Assembly: GCF_030287445.1 (NCBI RefSeq)
Contig: NZ_JASVWB010000002.1
Location: 3,410,001-3,474,000 of the forward strand
DNA length: 64,000 nucleotides
Direction of reading: 5' to 3'
DNA from: Streptomyces sp. ALI-76-A
GTDB taxonomy: Bacteria > Actinomycetota > Actinomycetes > Streptomycetales > Streptomycetaceae
Part shown: piece after piece, positions 17,441-26,504 of the stretch
How positions within the stretch are numbered: the stretch's first letter is position 1
How the letters are laid out: the number at the start of each line of letters is the position of its first letter
Notes under the pieces: model-generated
Database searches by the model: none
The model's input: only the letters and a program-made list of their open reading frames with translations
What the model was told of the DNA's origin: nothing
Made by a program: the position numbers and the translations under genes

Positions 17441-18934
17441 ATGCCGACCTGCCCGAACGGACACCAGTCGGGTTCCGACGACTGGTGCGAGGTCTGCGGT
17501 CACCGCATGGCCGGTGCCGTGCCCCCGCCCCCTCCGCCCCCGCCGGGCGGAGGCTACGGCTTCCCGCCGCCCCAGGGCACCCAGCCCGGGCAGCCCGGTG
17601 GACGTCCTCCGCACGCCGAACCGGAACTCTGCCCGCAGTGCCGTACGCCCCGTGAGGGCGGTGCGCCGTTCTGCGAGGAGTGCCGGTGGAACTTCCTGAC
17701 CAACACGGCGACCTCGTACACCCCGGCCGCCCCGCGCCAGCCCGGTCCCGGCCAGGGCCCCGGTCCGGGCCCCGGCCCCGGTCAGAGCCCGGCCGCCCGC
17801 TTCCAGCAGCAGCCTCCGGGTCCGTCGTACGGCGGCGGTGAGGGGTACGACTATCAGGGCTCCCGTCCGTCGCAGGTGAACCGGCCCGCCGAGCCCATCC
17901 CGCCGAACCCCCCGTACGGCAACCAGCAGGGTCCTGGCGGTCCCGGCGGTCAGGACGGCTTCGGTGGCCCCGGTGGCCAGGGCGGTTTCGGTGGTCCCGG
18001 TGGTCCCGGAGGTCCCGGTGGTCAAGGCGGCCCGGGTGATCAGGGTCGCTTCGGTGGTCCGGGCGGTCCCGGCCGCGGTCCCGGTCCCGGCGGCCAGGGT
18101 GGCTTCGGTGGTCCCGGAGGTCCGGGCGGCCAGGGTGGTCCGGGTGCGCCCGGCCCGTTCGGTGCCGATCCGTCGCGGCCGGTTCCGCCACCGCCCGGCC
18201 CGCCCCCGCACGGCGGTCACGGCGGCGGCCCTGGCGGTCCCGGTGGCGCGCCGCAGGCTCCCCAGGCGTACCAGCAGCCCGGCCCGTCGGGCCCGCCCGG
18301 ATATCCGCAGGAGACCAACCACCGGCAGCAGGGCGGTCCGCCGCCCTTCGGCGGCAACGACGACTGGGTGATCTCCCCGCCGTCGACCGGCCCCGGTGGT
18401 CCCGGTGGTCCCGGTGGTCCCGGTGGTCCCGGTGGTCCCGGCCCCGGTCAGGGCCCCGGCGGTGGTTACGGCTACCCGCAGCCCGGCTCGACGCAGGCAC
18501 CGCCCGGCCCGGGCTACCCGCAGCAGCCGGCGACGTGGACCGCGACCATCGGCCCGGACCGCGACTACTTCATGGCGATGATGCAGCGCTCCGGCCCCGA
18601 GGCCGCGGGTCTCAACCTGCCCGCGTACTCGCCCGAGCAGCAGCGCACCCTCTCCGGCAACCAGGTCACCATCGGCCGCCGCCGCCATTCCACCGGCGAC
18701 ACCCCCGACATCGACCTGGCGGTGCCGCCGGAGGACCCGGGCGTCTCGCACCAGCACGCGGTACTGGTCCAGCAGCCGGACGGCTCCTGGGCGGTCGTCG
18801 ACCAGAACTCGACGAACGGGACGACGGTGAACGGCTCGGACGAGCCGATCCAGCCGTTCGTGCCGGTGCCGCTTCAGGACGGGGACCGGGTGCACGTGGG
18901 CGCCTGGACGACGATCACGATCCGCCGGGGCTGA
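17441..18934 (+). CDS. FHA-domain protein with zinc ribbons and collagen-like linker
   Basis: A 497-residue protein. Two short zinc-ribbon motifs are at the N-terminus (C4...C16xxC19, and CPQC...CEEC near 64-81). Residues about 90-360 are a low-complexity Gly/Pro/Gln linker with GPG/GGP triplets resembling collagen. The C-terminal 100 residues form an FHA phosphothreonine-binding domain with TIGRRRHS, the VSHQHAV loop and the NSTNGTTVNG motif near 456. By analogy with GarA/OdhI it is the likely PknG substrate or reader. ATG 17441 follows GGAGAGGGGG; an upstream in-frame TTG/GTG extension is not needed. The 3' end overlaps a convergent gene by 20 bp. Confidence 0.85.
   Translation: MPTCPNGHQSGSDDWCEVCGHRMAGAVPPPPPPPPGGGYGFPPPQGTQPGQPGGRPPHAEPELCPQCRTPREGGAPFCEECRWNFLTNTATSYTPAAPRQPGPGQGPGPGPGPGQSPAARFQQQPPGPSYGGGEGYDYQGSRPSQVNRPAEPIPPNPPYGNQQGPGGPGGQDGFGGPGGQGGFGGPGGPGGPGGQGGPGDQGRFGGPGGPGRGPGPGGQGGFGGPGGPGGQGGPGAPGPFGADPSRPVPPPPGPPPHGGHGGGPGGPGGAPQAPQAYQQPGPSGPPGYPQETNHRQQGGPPPFGGNDDWVISPPSTGPGGPGGPGGPGGPGGPGPGQGPGGGYGYPQPGSTQAPPGPGYPQQPATWTATIGPDRDYFMAMMQRSGPEAAGLNLPAYSPEQQRTLSGNQVTIGRRRHSTGDTPDIDLAVPPEDPGVSHQHAVLVQQPDGSWAVVDQNSTNGTTVNGSDEPIQPFVPVPLQDGDRVHVGAWTTITIRRG
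17930..18460 (+). repeat. GGTCCCGGT-type direct repeats encoding Gly-Pro-Gly
   Basis: Many tandem copies of the 9-bp unit GGTCCCGGT and close variants (longest pure run about 18390-18440) encode the collagen-like linker of the FHA protein. The pure run is expected to vary in copy number. Confidence 0.7.
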
Positions 18935-19922
18935 CCTCCGGGTTCGCGAGGGGCCAGGCGTACGGCCCCTCCGGGTCGTCCAGCCACGCCCACTCGTGCT
19001 CGCCGCTGACCGTGATGCCGTACCGCTCCCGCTGCGGCTGCCCCTCGCGCTCCCACAGCGCGTACACCTCCTGCGGGTCGAGACTGGCGCGGGTCAGCGC
19101 GAGCAGGAACCGGAACAGTTCGTGCTCCCTGGCCCGGCGCGGTATCCCGCCCAGCGAGGGCGGCTGCGGCTCGGGCTCACCGCCGCGCAACGGCACGAAG
19201 TAGGCGGGCGTGTGCAGGAAGCGCCCCTCGGCGAGCCCGGGGTCGCGCACCGTGAGGACGACCAGGCCGGTGGCGAGCGGGGTCAGGATGCGGGCGCCGG
19301 GGCGGCACTGGGCGAGCCAGGCGCGCGGGATCGACGGGAGCGCGCAGGTCGCGATGACCCGGTCGTAGGGGGCGCGTTCGGGCACCCCCCGCGTTCCGTC
19401 GCCGGTGACGACGACCGGCCGGTAGCCGGCGGCGGCCAGATGCCGCCGGGCCGCCTCGGTGATCTCCGGTTCCAGGTCGACGGTGGTGACGAGGCCGCCG
19501 TCGCCGAGCCGGTGCGCGAGCAGGGCCGCGTTGTAGCCGGTTCCGGTGCCGATCTCCAGGACCCGGTCGCCGTCCGCCACCCGCAACTCGGCCAGCATCA
19601 TCGCCATCAGCGAGGGCTGGCTGCTGGAGGAGACGAGCTCACCGTCGCGCAGCCGGGTGGCCAGCGGAGTGTCGGCGTACACCCCGCGCAACCAGCGCTC
19701 ACGCATGCCCGGGTCGGAACTCTCCCCCCATCGGCGTTCGTGGCCGCCGCCGACACCGACGTAGTAGTACGGCACGAAAAGATGCCGCGGTACCGCCTCG
19801 AACGCCTCCCGCCACACCGGGTCGGCGGCCCAGGCCCCGCTCGCGTCGATCTCCCGCACCAGCGCCGCCCGTGCCGAGGCGGCGAGGTCCGCCAGGTCCT
19901 TGTCGAGTGCGTGCGCGCCCAT
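18915..19922 (-). CDS. Protein-L-isoaspartate O-methyltransferase family protein
   Basis: A 335-residue SAM-dependent methyltransferase. Motif I is VLEIGTGTGYNAALLA, preceded by the PCMT-type segment SSSSQPSLMAMML and followed by VTTVDLEPEITEAARR and DRVIATCALPSIP. The N-terminal half matches PCMT proteins that repair isoaspartyl residues; the C-terminal 100 residues are an actinobacterial extension. ATG 19922 is chosen as it removes a basic, poorly conserved 47-residue upstream extension; the ribosome binding site is weak. The gene is convergent with the FHA gene (20-bp overlap) and divergent from the globin gene. Confidence 0.8.
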   Translation of the reverse strand: MGAHALDKDLADLAASARAALVREIDASGAWAADPVWREAFEAVPRHLFVPYYYVGVGGGHERRWGESSDPGMRERWLRGVYADTPLATRLRDGELVSSSSQPSLMAMMLAELRVADGDRVLEIGTGTGYNAALLAHRLGDGGLVTTVDLEPEITEAARRHLAAAGYRPVVVTGDGTRGVPERAPYDRVIATCALPSIPRAWLAQCRPGARILTPLATGLVVLTVRDPGLAEGRFLHTPAYFVPLRGGEPEPQPPSLGGIPRRAREHELFRFLLALTRASLDPQEVYALWEREGQPQRERYGITVSGEHEWAWLDDPEGPYAWPLANPEVSPGGS

Positions 19923-20031
19923 ACGTCCACTGTCCTGCGGGAGCCCCCGGGAAGCGAGCGGTCGCACCGGTGTGTGTCGGGTCCGGTGGCTGGACCTAGG
20001 CCTTGAGTCCTGGGCCGCCGGGTCTGAGAGC

Positions 20032-20445
20032 ATGGAGGGCGTGAAAGAGATCCGGCGCGGCACGCTGCAGACGCAGACCTTCTACGAGCAGGTCGGCGGG
20101 GAGGAGACCTTCCGCCGCCTCGTCCACCGTTTCTACGAGGGAGTCGCCGAGGACCCGGTGCTGCGGCCCATGTATCCCGAGGAGGATCTGGGCCCGGCCG
20201 AGGAGCGCCTCACGCTCTTCCTGATCCAGTACTGGGGCGGCCCGACGACCTACAGCGACAACCGCGGCCACCCGCGCCTGCGCATGCGGCACGCGCCCTT
20301 CACCGTGAACCGCGAGGCGCACGACGCCTGGCTGCGGCACATGCGCGACGCCGTCGACTCGCTCGGCCTGTCCGAGGAGCACGAGGAGACGCTGTGGAAG
20401 TACATGACGTACGCGGCGGCCTCGATGGTGAACACCCCTGACTAG
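20032..20445 (+). CDS. Truncated hemoglobin, group II (GlbO type)
   Basis: A 137-residue globin, the usual length for group II truncated hemoglobins. Visible are the TFYEQVGGEETFRRLVHRFYEGV helices A-B, the LRPMYPEEDL CD region, LFLIQYWGGP with the group II Trp, and the proximal heme ligand His87 in MRHAPF. Likely roles are O2/NO binding and redox protection. ATG 20032 is the annotated choice; GTG 20041, nine bases downstream, has GGAGGG too close to help. The gene stands alone. Confidence 0.88.
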   Translation: MEGVKEIRRGTLQTQTFYEQVGGEETFRRLVHRFYEGVAEDPVLRPMYPEEDLGPAEERLTLFLIQYWGGPTTYSDNRGHPRLRMRHAPFTVNREAHDAWLRHMRDAVDSLGLSEEHEETLWKYMTYAAASMVNTPD

Positions 20446-20918
20446 CCCGACCGCCACCGCGGCCTGCGATCCGTGAACGGGAGAGGCCGGGAGTGGGGGC
20501 GGGGGTGGGGTGGGGTGGGACGAGGTTGCGCGGCCCGTCCGCTGGGCGCGGGCGCGCACGGACAGCCGCTCTCTCCACCGGTTCCGCTCCCGCCCGCTGC
20601 CCACTGGTGGTCCAGGTGACCCCGGACGCGCACACGGGCACGACCGGCGACGCGGCCCGCACACGTCGTTCGAACGGATTCCGAGCCCGTCGCCAGCGGA
20701 CGCGACCACGGCTTGCCGGTGACCGAGCCGGGGCGGCGGCCGGGCGGCCGGGGCGGAGGCTGAGAGAGCGGGGCGGCGGCCGGGCGAGCGACCCCGCCGG
20801 CCGTCGGGAACCCGACGGCCGCACGCCGGAAGCCCGGAATCCCGGCCGGCGACCGGGAACGGAACCCGGAACCGGCACCTCGCAACACGCAATCCGCGAC
20901 CGGCAACCGGCAACCGGA
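20446..20918. other. Intergenic region between convergent genes
   Basis: No gene is supported. The region holds GGGGT-rich runs near 20495-20520, several CCGG/GGAACC-type short repeats, and a bidirectional terminator-like hairpin at 20799-20820. Confidence 0.5.
20799..20820. terminator. Bidirectional hairpin
   Basis: GGCCGTCGGG (20799-20808) and CCCGACGGCC (20811-20820) are perfect inverted repeats 2 bp apart, between the convergent globin and 20919-21596 genes. Confidence 0.5.
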
Positions 20919-21596
20919 TCAGCGAACGCTGACGTCCAGCGCTCCGAGTCCCGCCCTGCGTACGGCGATCGAGCCGTACGGCGTGCGCAGCCTCAGCCAC
21001 GCGCCCGACGAGAACAGCGCCAGATCCCCCGCGTCCTTCGTGGCCCGCAGGAACCCCAGCGACTGCGCCGCGTGCACGGCCCGCACCGGCAGCCCGGTTT
21101 CCCCGACCGTCCGGGACCAGATGTCCCGCCCGATCCGGTCGAGTTCGGCCCGCGTACGCGCTTCGGCCGGCAACTCCTGGGTACGGGAACGGAATTCGGC
21201 GACCCCCGCGGCCACCTTCGCCCGCAGCGCGTCCGGCTCGGGCAGTCCGGCCTCCGGCCGCCAGCCACCGCGCGGCGGCAGCACCCCGGCCCACGGCGGA
21301 CCGGTGACCGCGGCCGGCACCAGGGCCGTACCCCCCGGCTCGTCGATGGCCTCCAGCAGCTCCCCCGCGGACACCGTCACGTCCAGCATGACGTCGAGCC
21401 CGTTCTCGTACGGTTTGTCCAGCCGTACCGCACGGATCGCCAGCACCTCGAAGGACGGCGGCCGGCCGAAGACGGCCAGCGCGGTGCCGGCCGCCTGGAG
21501 GCGCACCGCTGCCCCACGGTCGTAGTGGAGCAGCCGGGAGAGGAAGGCCGCGAGATCCGCCGCCTCCCCCTCGTCGGCGAGGTGGAGCACCGTCAT
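20919..21596 (-). CDS. Conserved actinobacterial protein of unknown function
   Basis: A 225-residue soluble protein I do not recognise. The first 100 residues are alpha/beta with HLADEGEAADLAAFLSRLLHYD and a strand-rich segment; the rest is helical with paired Arg/Glu residues, ending in a beta stretch (GAWLRLRTPYGSIAVRRAG). No catalytic motif is clear. Its ATG at 21596 overlaps the stop of the thioesterase gene (ATGA), so the two are co-translated after ettA. Confidence 0.75.
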   Translation of the reverse strand: MTVLHLADEGEAADLAAFLSRLLHYDRGAAVRLQAAGTALAVFGRPPSFEVLAIRAVRLDKPYENGLDVMLDVTVSAGELLEAIDEPGGTALVPAAVTGPPWAGVLPPRGGWRPEAGLPEPDALRAKVAAGVAEFRSRTQELPAEARTRAELDRIGRDIWSRTVGETGLPVRAVHAAQSLGFLRATKDAGDLALFSSGAWLRLRTPYGSIAVRRAGLGALDVSVR

Positions 21597-22009
21597 GCGG
21601 CCACGGCCTCGCCCTCGGCCTCGTCGTCCCGGTACTCCTCCAGGAACTCGCGTTCCTCCGCGGTGAGCCGCCGGGGCCGCTGCGCCTCGAAGTCGAACGG
21701 CACTATCACCGTCGAGGCCCGCACGTAGACCTGGTCCGGGTCCTTCACCTCGTACGAAAGCGTGAAGGAGGCCGCCCTGATCTGGGTGACCCACAGCTCG
21801 ATGTCCACGGGTGCGTGCCGGTGGACGAGCTGCCGCTTGTAGTCGATCTCGTGGCGCGCCACCACCGACCCCTGCTGGAACTCCTTGTCCGGACGGAACA
21901 GGAAGTCGATACGGGCTTCCTCCAGATACCGGAGGAAGACCACATTGTTGACGTGGCCGTACGCGTCCATGTCCGCCCAGCGCAGCGGGCAGCGGTAGAT
22001 GTGCCGCAA
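21593..22009 (-). CDS. Acyl-CoA thioesterase, 4HBT hot-dog fold
   Basis: A 138-residue single hot-dog domain, typical length for 4-hydroxybenzoyl-CoA thioesterase-like enzymes. The active-site helix motif DMDAYGHVNNVVFLRYLEEAR carries the catalytic Asp (residue 13-15 region). It would hydrolyse acyl- or aroyl-CoA esters. It lies 6 bp downstream of ettA and overlaps the following gene by 4 bp. Confidence 0.85.
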   Translation of the reverse strand: MRHIYRCPLRWADMDAYGHVNNVVFLRYLEEARIDFLFRPDKEFQQGSVVARHEIDYKRQLVHRHAPVDIELWVTQIRAASFTLSYEVKDPDQVYVRASTVIVPFDFEAQRPRRLTAEEREFLEEYRDDEAEGEAVAA

Positions 22010-22015
22010 GATCGA

Positions 22016-23680
<1,665 letters not shown>

Positions 23681-23864
23681 GAGAAACCGTCCGGCAGCTT
23701 GAAACTGGCAGTGGGCAGATACACCCCATCTTGCCTGACCGCCACCCCTGGGTGGTAACCCGTATCGCCGGGAGGCCGGGAGCTGGGGGTTCGGGACGGG
23801 GCCGTGGCAGCCCCGCCCGTCCGTTCGCTGGCGGCCTTGAGCCGATCCCTCCCCTTGCCCCCGG

Positions 23865-25268
23865 TCAGCCGCGCGTCTCCCTCCTGCCCAGGACGATCAG
23901 AGCCGCGCCGCCGAGGACCACCAGGGCGATGGCGATGCCCGCGATCATCGGGGTGGCGTAGGAGTTGCCGGTCTCGGCGAGGTTGACGTCCGCCGTGGCG
24001 CTGCCGACCGTGGCGGGGCTCGGCCCGCTGAGGGTCCGGGTGGCGTCGCCGGCCACGCTGCTCTGCGTCCGGCAGTCGAGGACGCCGGTGAACCGCTTCT
24101 GGAAGCCACCCGCCTCGATCGTGAGGTCGTACGCCTGGTCCTCCTGGAGCGGGACCGTCACCGTGCGGGACTCACCCGCCGCGATGCTGTGCTCGACGCC
24201 CAGCAGCTCGAAGGTGAACGCCTCGTCGCCCTCGTTGGCCGCGGTGATGTCCAGGCCGCCCCCGGCACAGTTCTCAGCGGCGGACAGGGCCGGTATCGCG
24301 CCCTGCTTCGCCCAGCTCGCGCTCGCCGTCGCCGAGACGGTCGACTCGCTGGAGCCGGCCAGGATCTGGGTCTGGCTGCGACTCTCGGAGGCGAAGGCAC
24401 GGCCGACGGGCACGGTGGTGGAGGCGTGCACGGTCACGTCGGCCGAGCCGGCCGGGGCGTCCTCGGGCACCTCGAAGAACAGCTGGCTGCCGTCGACCGC
24501 GGACGTGACGTCCTTGCCGTCCTTGCCGATGACCCGCACCCCACTCGTGGCGGCGTCCGCCGGCGGCGTCACCGTCACGGTGGCCGCGTCGGTGCGCACC
24601 GTCACCGGGCCCAGCAGGGTGCCGGGGCGACCGGAGACGGCGGGCGGGTCGAGCGTCAGCGACGCCGCGGGCTCCGCCATGGTGCGGGCGCTCTTGTACA
24701 GATGGTCGGCGAGCTTCTCGGCCTGCGGGTCCACGGCGTCCACGTCCGCGCCGTCGGAGTAGCGCCAGATGGCCACCTGGGTGCCGGCCGCCGCGTCCTG
24801 CTCGGTGAGTCCACCGCCCACACCCGCCGCGGCGGCGAGCGCCGCGAGGTCGTTGACCTGCGGATAGGAGTGTTGCAGGATCCACCGGATCCTGCCCGCG
24901 TCCTTGTTGGTGGCCAGCGAGGTGCCGCTCCAGGAAGTCTCGTGGTACTTGGCGTCCCGCTGCGTGGGGTTGTGCAGGTCGACGCAGTACGTCTGCAGGG
25001 TGCCGCCGCCCTCGACGGACATCTCGAACAGGCCCGCCGACACCGTCAGGTCCCCGGTCTGGTCGTGTATCACCACGTCGCCGTACGTCTTCAGGCCGCC
25101 TATGGTGGCGGTCGCCCCGGCCGGGCTCTGCGCGGTCTCGTCGGCCGCCGCCGTGCCGGTGCCGGTCAGCACGCCGACGGCGACGAGACCGGACACCAAC
25201 GTCGCGGCGACGAGACGGGCCGCCGTCCCTCCCCTGCGCGCCGACCGCGCAGTGAACGAAGAAAACAC
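23865..25268 (-). CDS. Thioester-domain surface protein with LAETG sortase signal
   Basis: A 467-residue secreted protein. Signal peptide residues 1-43 (twin basic start, hydrophobic core, AAADE cut). An N-terminal thioester domain follows: Cys95 in TYCVDLHN and Gln164 in GTQVAIWRYSDG are placed to form the internal Cys-Gln thioester by which Gram-positive adhesins bond covalently to host or surface amines. Beta-sandwich segments follow to about 420. The C-terminus has LAETG (430-434), a membrane segment and an RRETRG tail, the pattern of class E sortase substrates. The GTG at 25268 is preceded by AAGGGG at a 7-bp distance; upstream in-frame sequence is non-coding. Confidence 0.88.
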   Translation of the reverse strand: MFSSFTARSARRGGTAARLVAATLVSGLVAVGVLTGTGTAAADETAQSPAGATATIGGLKTYGDVVIHDQTGDLTVSAGLFEMSVEGGGTLQTYCVDLHNPTQRDAKYHETSWSGTSLATNKDAGRIRWILQHSYPQVNDLAALAAAAGVGGGLTEQDAAAGTQVAIWRYSDGADVDAVDPQAEKLADHLYKSARTMAEPAASLTLDPPAVSGRPGTLLGPVTVRTDAATVTVTPPADAATSGVRVIGKDGKDVTSAVDGSQLFFEVPEDAPAGSADVTVHASTTVPVGRAFASESRSQTQILAGSSESTVSATASASWAKQGAIPALSAAENCAGGGLDITAANEGDEAFTFELLGVEHSIAAGESRTVTVPLQEDQAYDLTIEAGGFQKRFTGVLDCRTQSSVAGDATRTLSGPSPATVGSATADVNLAETGNSYATPMIAGIAIALVVLGGAALIVLGRRETRG

Positions 25269-25609
25269 AGAATTCCCCTTCGAGCAGGACCCGTTGACGT
25301 GGGGGGTTACGGTCCCACCAGCAGAATCAGGAGCCTCTAGAGCCACCTTCGGCATCCTAGGGAGCTGGCGCACCACGCTTCCCGGTGATGCAGTCGGACC
25401 ACTGATCCGACTCGGAATCGTTATCGCCGCGACCATCCGAGAGCAGGAGTTGTCGATAAATCCACCGCGGCCGCACGGAGCGCGCTCGCCGATAAGCCTC
25501 GGTTCAGCCGGATATGTTCGGAAGTGACCGAAGGCGGCCTAAGCGGTCGGCGGCAGTCGGCGGCAGTCGGCGGCAGTCGGCGGCAGTCGGCGGCAGTCGG
25601 CGTGTGACG
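25269..25609. other. Upstream region of the thioester protein gene
   Basis: No gene is supported. It holds a 7-bp perfect inverted repeat (AGTCGGA 25392-25398, TCCGACT 25406-25412) that could be an operator, and a 10-bp tandem repeat array at 25551-25600. Confidence 0.5.
25551..25600. repeat. Five perfect copies of a 10-bp unit
   Basis: CGGCAGTCGG is repeated five times without change, preceded by a degenerate copy at 25541-25550 and followed by the palindromic GTGACGTCAC at 25604-25613. The array lies just behind the ssbB stop codon. Confidence 0.9.
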
Positions 25610-26077
25610 TCACGTCACCGCGGCTGGTTCCGGCCGCCGTTCGGCAGGCGGCTCGGCCGCAGGCGTCTCCCAGCTCGGCTCCGGCTGCTGCGGCGCTCCG
25701 GCCGTCATCGTCTCTCCCTGTTTGGTGCGTCGGAAGGCGGAGGTGCCGCGGGCCAGATCATGGCCGATCGCCACCGCCTCGATGTCCGCGGAGGTCCGGC
25801 TCTGTTGCCCGTCGCGCACCTCCGTACGCACCTTCAGCCGGCCCTGCACGACCACCGGGTCGCCCACGTTGAGCGACGCCGTCACATTGGTGGCGAGCTG
25901 CCGATTGGCCCACACCGTGAAGAAGTTGGTGTGGCCGTCCGTCCAGGTGCTCTTCTCCCGGTCCCAGTAGCGCGCGGTCACCGCCAGCCGGAACCGCGCC
26001 GACGCGCCCGACGCCGGCTCCCGGTACACCGGCTGCGTCGCCACGTTGCCCACCGCGCAGACCATGGTCTCGTTCAT
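25610..26077 (-). CDS. ssbB: Single-stranded DNA-binding protein, SsbB type
   Basis: A 155-residue OB-fold protein. MNETMVCAVGNVATQPVYRE, the FRLAVTARYWDREKSTW and FFTVWANRQLATNV strands, and VVVQGRLKV are characteristic SSB elements. The short acidic, Pro-rich tail lacks the DDDIPF-like tip of the essential SsbA; this fits the second Streptomyces SSB (SsbB), linked to chromosome segregation during sporulation. ATG 26077 follows GGAGGGG. It lies next to dynAB, which also acts at sporulation septa, a suggestive neighbourhood. Confidence 0.88.
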   Translation of the reverse strand: MNETMVCAVGNVATQPVYREPASGASARFRLAVTARYWDREKSTWTDGHTNFFTVWANRQLATNVTASLNVGDPVVVQGRLKVRTEVRDGQQSRTSADIEAVAIGHDLARGTSAFRRTKQGETMTAGAPQQPEPSWETPAAEPPAERRPEPAAVT

Positions 26078-26504
26078 CACGAACCCCTCCCTCACCCGGC
26101 CGCGCACGCCGGCCGGACACGCGTACGGGCCTGTCCCGTACGGCTGCTTCCGTCTTCGTCACGACCGCGTCCGCCGCGATCGTGCGAGATCCAGACTGCC
26201 GCCGCCGGGCCGGGCCCGCTGAGCCCTGTGGACCACCGCCCACCTGTGGAAAAACCCGTCACCCGAACGAGGAACCCGCCGCAGGTCACCAGGTCACAGA
26301 CGCCCACCCAGATCGCCCGGCCACAGCCCCCACCAAAGGTCACCTGGTCACCTGGTCACCTGGTCACCTGGTCACCTGGTCACCTGGTCACCTGGTCACC
26401 TGGTCACCTGGTCACAGACTTCCGCCGCAGTCCATCCGGCCACAACCCCCCACCACAGTTCACCCGGCCACAGACTCCCGACCGCTGATCACCAGGTCAC
26501 AGGC
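26078..26504. other. Intergenic region with repeat array
   Basis: Between dynB and ssbB. Apart from the CACCTGGT array at 26341-26412, degenerate copies (AGGTCACCAGGTCACAG near 26284, ATCACCAGGTCACAGG near 26489) and CCGGCCACAG repeats fill both flanks. No gene is supported. Confidence 0.6.
26341..26412. repeat. Nine perfect copies of the 8-bp unit CACCTGGT
   Basis: The 72-bp array is uninterrupted and identical in every unit. Each junction forms GGTCACC, a near-palindrome (GGTnACC). It lies between the ends of dynB and the start of ssbB. Confidence 0.95.

Noticed and set aside
20446..20918. Short open frames between globin and the 20919 gene
   Set aside because: Arg/Gly-rich with no codon bias or ribosome binding site; explained by low-complexity GC repeats.
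26341..26412. Possible CRISPR array
   Set aside because: The 8-bp units are contiguous with no spacers, and no cas genes are present.
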